From NCBI RefSeq assembly GCF_900107415.1, contig NZ_FNPX01000012.1:1-64000 (forward strand): a DNA stretch of 64,000 bases, given 5' to 3'. The notes under the pieces were generated by a model that saw only the letters and a list, made by a program, of their open reading frames with translations, was not told the DNA's origin and ran no database searches. The translations under genes were made by a program, and so were the position numbers. The stretch's first letter is position 1. Each line of letters begins with the position of its first letter. This document shows positions 60,394 through 64,000 of the stretch, one piece after another. Origin of the DNA: Jannaschia faecimaris (GTDB taxonomy: Bacteria > Pseudomonadota > Alphaproteobacteria > Rhodobacterales > Rhodobacteraceae).

Positions 60394-61187
60394 AGGAACC
60401 CTCCAGTATCTTTGCCGCCCGCCCGCGCGATACCGCGGCGGCGGTTCCATTCGGCCAATGTCAGGATGAGGATCGATGCCAGCACCAGAAGTGTGCCGAG
60501 CGCCATGATAACCGGCAGTTGTTTGGGGAACCGCAATAACGACCAGATGTAGACGGGCAGGGTGGTGTCGGACCCCGTCAGGAAGAAGGCGATGATGAAT
60601 TCGTCCAGCGAGATCGTGAAGCAGATCAACAGCGCGGCGACGATGCCCGGCATGATCAGCGGCAGGGTCACCAAGCGAAAGGTCGATGCTCGCGTCTCGC
60701 CCAGGTCGATCGCGGCTTCTTCTAGCGAGGGGTCGAGCGACTGGAAGCTGGCATTCAGGATGGCGATGGCGAAGGGCGTGCAGATCAACACATGCGCCGC
60801 AACCACGGTCGTCAACGAAAGCGACCAGCCGAAGAACTGCACCACCACCACGAGCAACGATGTGGCCACGATGATCTCCGGCAGCACGAGGGGGATCATT
60901 ACGAGGCCCATGGCCGCCGCTTTGCCCGGAAACGAATATCGGATATTGGCCCGCGCCGCCGCCAGCCCAAGCAAGACCGAAAGCACGGCGGAACTGCCCG
61001 CGACGCTCAGCGAATTGCCGAGTGCGGAATGGAGTTCGCTGTTTGTCCAGACGGCTGAGAACCAGTCGAGCGTAAACCCGTCGAGCGGGAAGGCGATGAC
61101 CGTACCCGAATTGAACGCAAACACCGGCAAAAGGGCGATGGGCGCGTATAAAAAGATCAGGAAGGCGATGACATAGATGCGCAGCAT
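60390..61187 (-). CDS. ABC transporter permease (PotC type)
   Basis: This 265-residue inner-membrane protein has six hydrophobic segments. The permease EAA loop reads EEAAIDLGETRASTFRLVTLPLI near residue 170. It pairs with the PotB-type permease, whose stop directly abuts its ATG. Confidence 0.92.
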   Translation of the reverse strand: MLRIYVIAFLIFLYAPIALLPVFAFNSGTVIAFPLDGFTLDWFSAVWTNSELHSALGNSLSVAGSSAVLSVLLGLAAARANIRYSFPGKAAAMGLVMIPLVLPEIIVATSLLVVVVQFFGWSLSLTTVVAAHVLICTPFAIAILNASFQSLDPSLEEAAIDLGETRASTFRLVTLPLIMPGIVAALLICFTISLDEFIIAFFLTGSDTTLPVYIWSLLRFPKQLPVIMALGTLLVLASILILTLAEWNRRRGIARAGGKDTGGFL

Positions 61188-62081
61188 TCAGCGCACCCCG
61201 CTCAACCGACGGGCAAGCCACACGGTAGCCAGCGCAATGACCGTCACGATTAACATCGCGATTACCGCCAGCGTCGCGCCCATCGGCGCGTTGTTCAGGC
61301 CAAGGAACTGCGTCTGGATCATGTTCGCGATCATCAGCCCACCCGGTCCGCCTACCTGTGCCGGTGTGACGTAGTCGCCCACGGTCGGAATGAAGACAAT
61401 CAGCAGCGCCGCGACGACCCCGGGTGCCGCCAGAGGCAAGGTCACCCGGATAAAGGCGGTGACAGCGGTCTCGCCTAGGTCGCGCGCGGCCTCCAGCAGG
61501 GACCGGTCGATCTTTTCCAACGCCACGAAAATCGGCAGGATCGCGAAGGGTGCGAAGGCGTGCGACAGCGTCAGGACGACCGCGCTGGCCGAGTAAAGCG
61601 GCGCGCTCAGCCCCTCTTGCATCCACAGGATGCCTGTCGCGTTTCCAAGCGCTTCCAGAGGAACGTTCACGTAGGCCAGCACCGAGTTCAACACGCCGTT
61701 GAACCCCAGGATCACCTTCCACAGAAAGATCCGCAGAAGGTAGCTTGTCCAGAACGGGATCGTGATCAGGAACAGCCAGAGGGACTTTTTGGACGGCTGC
61801 ACGTGGAAACTGACGAAATAGGCGACCGGGAAGGCCAGCAGAACCGTGATCAGCGTCACCAGCCCCGAGATCCAGAGGCTGCGCAGCATGATCGCGCGAT
61901 AGATCGGGTCGGTGAACGCCTCGCGGTAGTTGGCAAGCGTCAATGTCCGGTCGACGGTCAGGTAGTCCTGCGTCCAGAAGCTGAACACAACAATCGCAAG
62001 AAGCGGCCCCGCCATGAGCGCGACCGCGTAAAGGAACGGCGGGGCGATCAAAGTCAGACCGCGTTTCGTCTCCTGATCCAA
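61188..62081 (-). CDS. ABC transporter permease (PotB type)
   Basis: This inner-membrane permease of about 297 residues has six hydrophobic segments and an EAA loop LEAARDLGETAVTAFIRVTLPLA. The best start is a TTG at 62081 preceded by GGGGG; no ATG lies at a sensible place. No binding-protein gene is next to it in the window, so the receptor is probably encoded further right. Confidence 0.88.
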   Translation of the reverse strand: MDQETKRGLTLIAPPFLYAVALMAGPLLAIVVFSFWTQDYLTVDRTLTLANYREAFTDPIYRAIMLRSLWISGLVTLITVLLAFPVAYFVSFHVQPSKKSLWLFLITIPFWTSYLLRIFLWKVILGFNGVLNSVLAYVNVPLEALGNATGILWMQEGLSAPLYSASAVVLTLSHAFAPFAILPIFVALEKIDRSLLEAARDLGETAVTAFIRVTLPLAAPGVVAALLIVFIPTVGDYVTPAQVGGPGGLMIANMIQTQFLGLNNAPMGATLAVIAMLIVTVIALATVWLARRLSGVR

Positions 62082-62166
62082 TCGTGCCCCCGTTCCAAGT
62101 GCGCGGAGGATTACGCGACCCGGGGACGGGGGCAAGGGCTCATGTGCATTGCCCCTGCACAATGTC

Positions 62167-63030
62167 TCAGGCAAAGCGTGCCTTGAACCGGTCGATGCAC
62201 ATCCGAAATCCGCGCTCGAAGTCACCGTCGCCGGGATGATAAACGCTCTCGAACGAGATCACGCCGTCGTATCTATCCGCTTTGAGTGCCGTGGCGATGG
62301 GGCGGAAAAGAGGGCCAAGCTGACCTTCGCCCATCGGCCGAACCTCAAGCGTGGCGCGTGGGGTATCGACCTGCACGTCCTTGATGTGCATGTGGCCGAG
62401 GTATCCGCCCCGCACTTGATCGTAGCCCTCGGGCCAGGCGCGCTCGTGACACCAGCAGTTGTTGGCCGGATCCCACAGCACCTTGAGAGCATCCCGCGCG
62501 TCCAGCTCGTCGATCAACTTGCGCGCGGTGTAGTTGGAATTGACCATTGTACCGTTGCCCGTCTCGACCACGAGCGTCACGCCTTCGGCCCGCGCCAGAT
62601 CGACCGCTGGCGCGATCATCGGTGGCATCGTATCCCAGGCCCCCTTGGCGACGTTCCAATGCTCCGCGCCGTTGCTGCCCCAGAGGATCTGCTCTTTCTT
62701 CTGCGTCATGATCCGCACCAATGGGGCATCGACGACGTGCGCCATGTCGATCACCCGCTTCAGCGCCTCCATGTGTTTGCGATGCAGCGCGTCGCCGGGC
62801 CGGTTTTCGGTCGTCATGCCTGCGAAAACATGTCGTGACAGGCAAGAGACCGGCTTGCCGCGGTCCCTTAGCATCAGGTCGATTTCCCGGATTTCCTGCG
62901 CGGAATGATCCCCGACCTCGGTGTCGCCGACAAATTGAAGTTCCGCGTATTCAAGGCCGAATTCGTCCATGACATCGACGGCATGACGCAGGTCGCGGCT
63001 TATACCGTCGCAAATAACGCCCAGCTTCAC
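62167..63030 (-). CDS. Sugar phosphate isomerase/epimerase (AP endonuclease 2-like TIM barrel)
   Basis: This 287-residue protein has metal-ligand segments typical of xylose-isomerase-like TIM barrels: the catalytic Glu in VVETGNGT, WDPANN, GHMHIKDV with its His pair, and ISFESVYHPG. It would isomerise or epimerise a sugar or sugar acid. Its start overlaps the upstream dehydrogenase stop by 4 bp, and the transporter genes follow, suggesting one catabolic operon. Confidence 0.85.
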   Translation of the reverse strand: MKLGVICDGISRDLRHAVDVMDEFGLEYAELQFVGDTEVGDHSAQEIREIDLMLRDRGKPVSCLSRHVFAGMTTENRPGDALHRKHMEALKRVIDMAHVVDAPLVRIMTQKKEQILWGSNGAEHWNVAKGAWDTMPPMIAPAVDLARAEGVTLVVETGNGTMVNSNYTARKLIDELDARDALKVLWDPANNCWCHERAWPEGYDQVRGGYLGHMHIKDVQVDTPRATLEVRPMGEGQLGPLFRPIATALKADRYDGVISFESVYHPGDGDFERGFRMCIDRFKARFA

Positions 63031-63929
63031 GTTGCGCCCTTGCGGTGCAGTTCAGCCCCCACGATCTCCTCGATGACGCGGGTGCAGACCCAGTTGTCGC
63101 CGTTGGGGTATTTCGACTTTCCGGCGTGGAAGATCTGCATCGCCGATGCCGCCGTGTGCAGTGGCACGCCCAATTCCTCACCCAGACCCATGGAGATCGT
63201 CAGATCCTTGTGCATCGTGTTGATGTGACTGCCGGAGCCCTCGAACTGGCGATCTACGATCTTTTCCAGCGCGTTGTTCACCACGCCGCACCCGGCTGAG
63301 GAGGTGGCGAACACATCCAGCAACACTTGCCCCGAAACGCCTGCTTTGGCTGCCAGCGCCGCCGCTTCGAACGTGGCCGAGAATTGCGCCCCGATCAGCG
63401 ATTGCAGGCAGGCCTTCACCGTCTGCCCGTCGCCGGATTTGGTGCCGACGCGGTGAATGTTGGCCGACACCGCCTCCATCACGGGGGCAAATTCGTCCAG
63501 AACCGCGTCCGGGGCCGCCGCCATCATCGTCAGCGTGCCGCCCTGCGCGCCGGGAAAGCCGCCCGAAACCGGTGTGTCGATCAGGTGGATGCCCGAGCCT
63601 TCCATCGCTGCCCCGATCTCGCGGGCTTCACGCGGTCTGACCGTGGCGCTCAGCAGGATCGCGCCGCCGGGCTGCATCTGGGCGACGGCACCATCCGGCC
63701 CCAGCAAGACCGATTTCGCCTCGTCGCCGGTCATCACCATCACGAAGATCGCCTGCGCCGCGCGCCCGACCTCGGCCGCGTCCTTCGCCAGTGTTCCTCC
63801 CAACCCGACAAAGGCGTCGCACCTCTCCGGCTTCAGGTCGATCCCCGTGACCGTGAACCCGTTTGCAATCAGGTTCTTCGCCAGACCGCTGCCCATGTCA
63901 CCGATGCCAATTACGCCCGTGGTCTTCAT
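63027..63929 (-). CDS. NAD-dependent beta-hydroxyacid dehydrogenase (threonate/tartronate-type)
   Basis: This 300-residue enzyme of the 3-hydroxyisobutyrate dehydrogenase family has GIGDMGSGLAKNL (8-20), DTPVSGGFPGAQGGTL (118-133) and catalytic Lys172 in DGQTVKACL. It differs clearly from mmsB at 8874. With an epimerase and ABC transporter downstream it more likely oxidises a sugar acid such as threonate or glycerate (inference). The ATG at 63929 follows GGGAGG. Confidence 0.88.
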   Translation of the reverse strand: MKTTGVIGIGDMGSGLAKNLIANGFTVTGIDLKPERCDAFVGLGGTLAKDAAEVGRAAQAIFVMVMTGDEAKSVLLGPDGAVAQMQPGGAILLSATVRPREAREIGAAMEGSGIHLIDTPVSGGFPGAQGGTLTMMAAAPDAVLDEFAPVMEAVSANIHRVGTKSGDGQTVKACLQSLIGAQFSATFEAAALAAKAGVSGQVLLDVFATSSAGCGVVNNALEKIVDRQFEGSGSHINTMHKDLTISMGLGEELGVPLHTAASAMQIFHAGKSKYPNGDNWVCTRVIEEIVGAELHRKGAT

Positions 63930-64000
63930 GTGAAATCCTCCCGTGTTTTCCGCGTCGGCGCGGGGCCGTGCGGTGTTCGAAATGGCCCCGATGGGCCGGT

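Noticed and set aside
60394-61722. Upstream extension of the PotA-type frame to about 798 codons
   Set aside because: The extension runs through both permease genes in another frame. The GTG at 60393 has a good ribosome site and gives a normal PotA N terminus, while the extension is arginine-rich nonsense.
1-64000. CRISPR array, rRNA operon or complete prophage
   Set aside because: No regularly spaced repeats, no rRNA-like sequence and no phage structural genes were seen while reading the window.

Overview
The window looks like chromosomal DNA from a GC-rich alphaproteobacterium, most probably a marine Rhodobacteraceae (Roseobacter-group) member. This is inferred from protein style and content: several TRAP transporters, valine catabolism through 3-hydroxyisobutyrate and methylmalonate semialdehyde, the zwf-pgl-pgi genes, a PpiD-TrpE pair and tRNA genes that encode CCA. 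No rRNA, CRISPR array or intact transposase gene was seen.

Layout. 1-4958 looks acquired. It holds a TetR-controlled operon (Old Yellow Enzyme, TetR regulator, YciI-like protein, 3-methyladenine glycosylase), a broken RTX-type gene, an AT-rich secreted protein of unknown function and a frameshifted small gene. It ends at a 3' fragment of tRNA-Val(CAC), which looks like an integration end. 4991-8860 holds a histidine phosphatase, an SDR, a pirin, tRNA-Val and two identical tRNA-Asp genes flanking a frameshifted methyltransferase. 8874-16889 carries valine catabolism: isobutyryl-CoA dehydrogenase, 3-hydroxyisobutyryl-CoA hydrolase and 3-hydroxyisobutyrate dehydrogenase in one operon, with mmsA further along beside a LysR regulator. 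A carboxylate-amine ligase, an L,D-transpeptidase, a DUF805 protein and a VOC protein lie between. 17909-24033 has a lipoprotein, a decayed amidohydrolase, a CBS protein, coaD, ilvH, an EF-hand protein, a LysE exporter and ilvB. ilvB is preceded by a complete-looking attenuator: promoter, a 14-residue leader peptide with a Leu-Leu-Val-Ile-Val run, an antiterminator pairing and an intrinsic terminator.

24133-29624 has a TRAP transporter diverging from an HpaI-type aldolase, a mutarotase-like protein and YaiI. 29700-35825 has trpE, ppiD, an aminotransferase, ssb and a lytic transglycosylase. 35853-43815 has a NarL-type regulator and Cache-domain kinase next to a TakPQM-like TRAP transporter. 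44064-52228 has two overlapping cyclophilins, a small membrane protein, tyrS, anmK, zwf-pgl-pgi and a thioesterase. 52581-55389 has tRNA-Asn, an MBL hydrolase head-to-head with an EnvZ-like kinase, and a tRNA(CAU) whose 3'-terminal 17 bases are repeated 437 bp away around an IS5-type fragment. 55457-63929 has purM-purN, rnd, an SH3 protein and a polyamine-type ABC transporter operon with two sugar-acid-type catabolic enzymes.

Functionally, much of the window is uptake and breakdown of organic and sugar acids (TRAP and ABC transporters next to an aldolase, epimerase and dehydrogenase) and branched-chain amino acid metabolism in both directions. Integration at tRNA 3' ends appears to have shaped the region at least twice. 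All readings come from the sequence by eye; no database search was possible.
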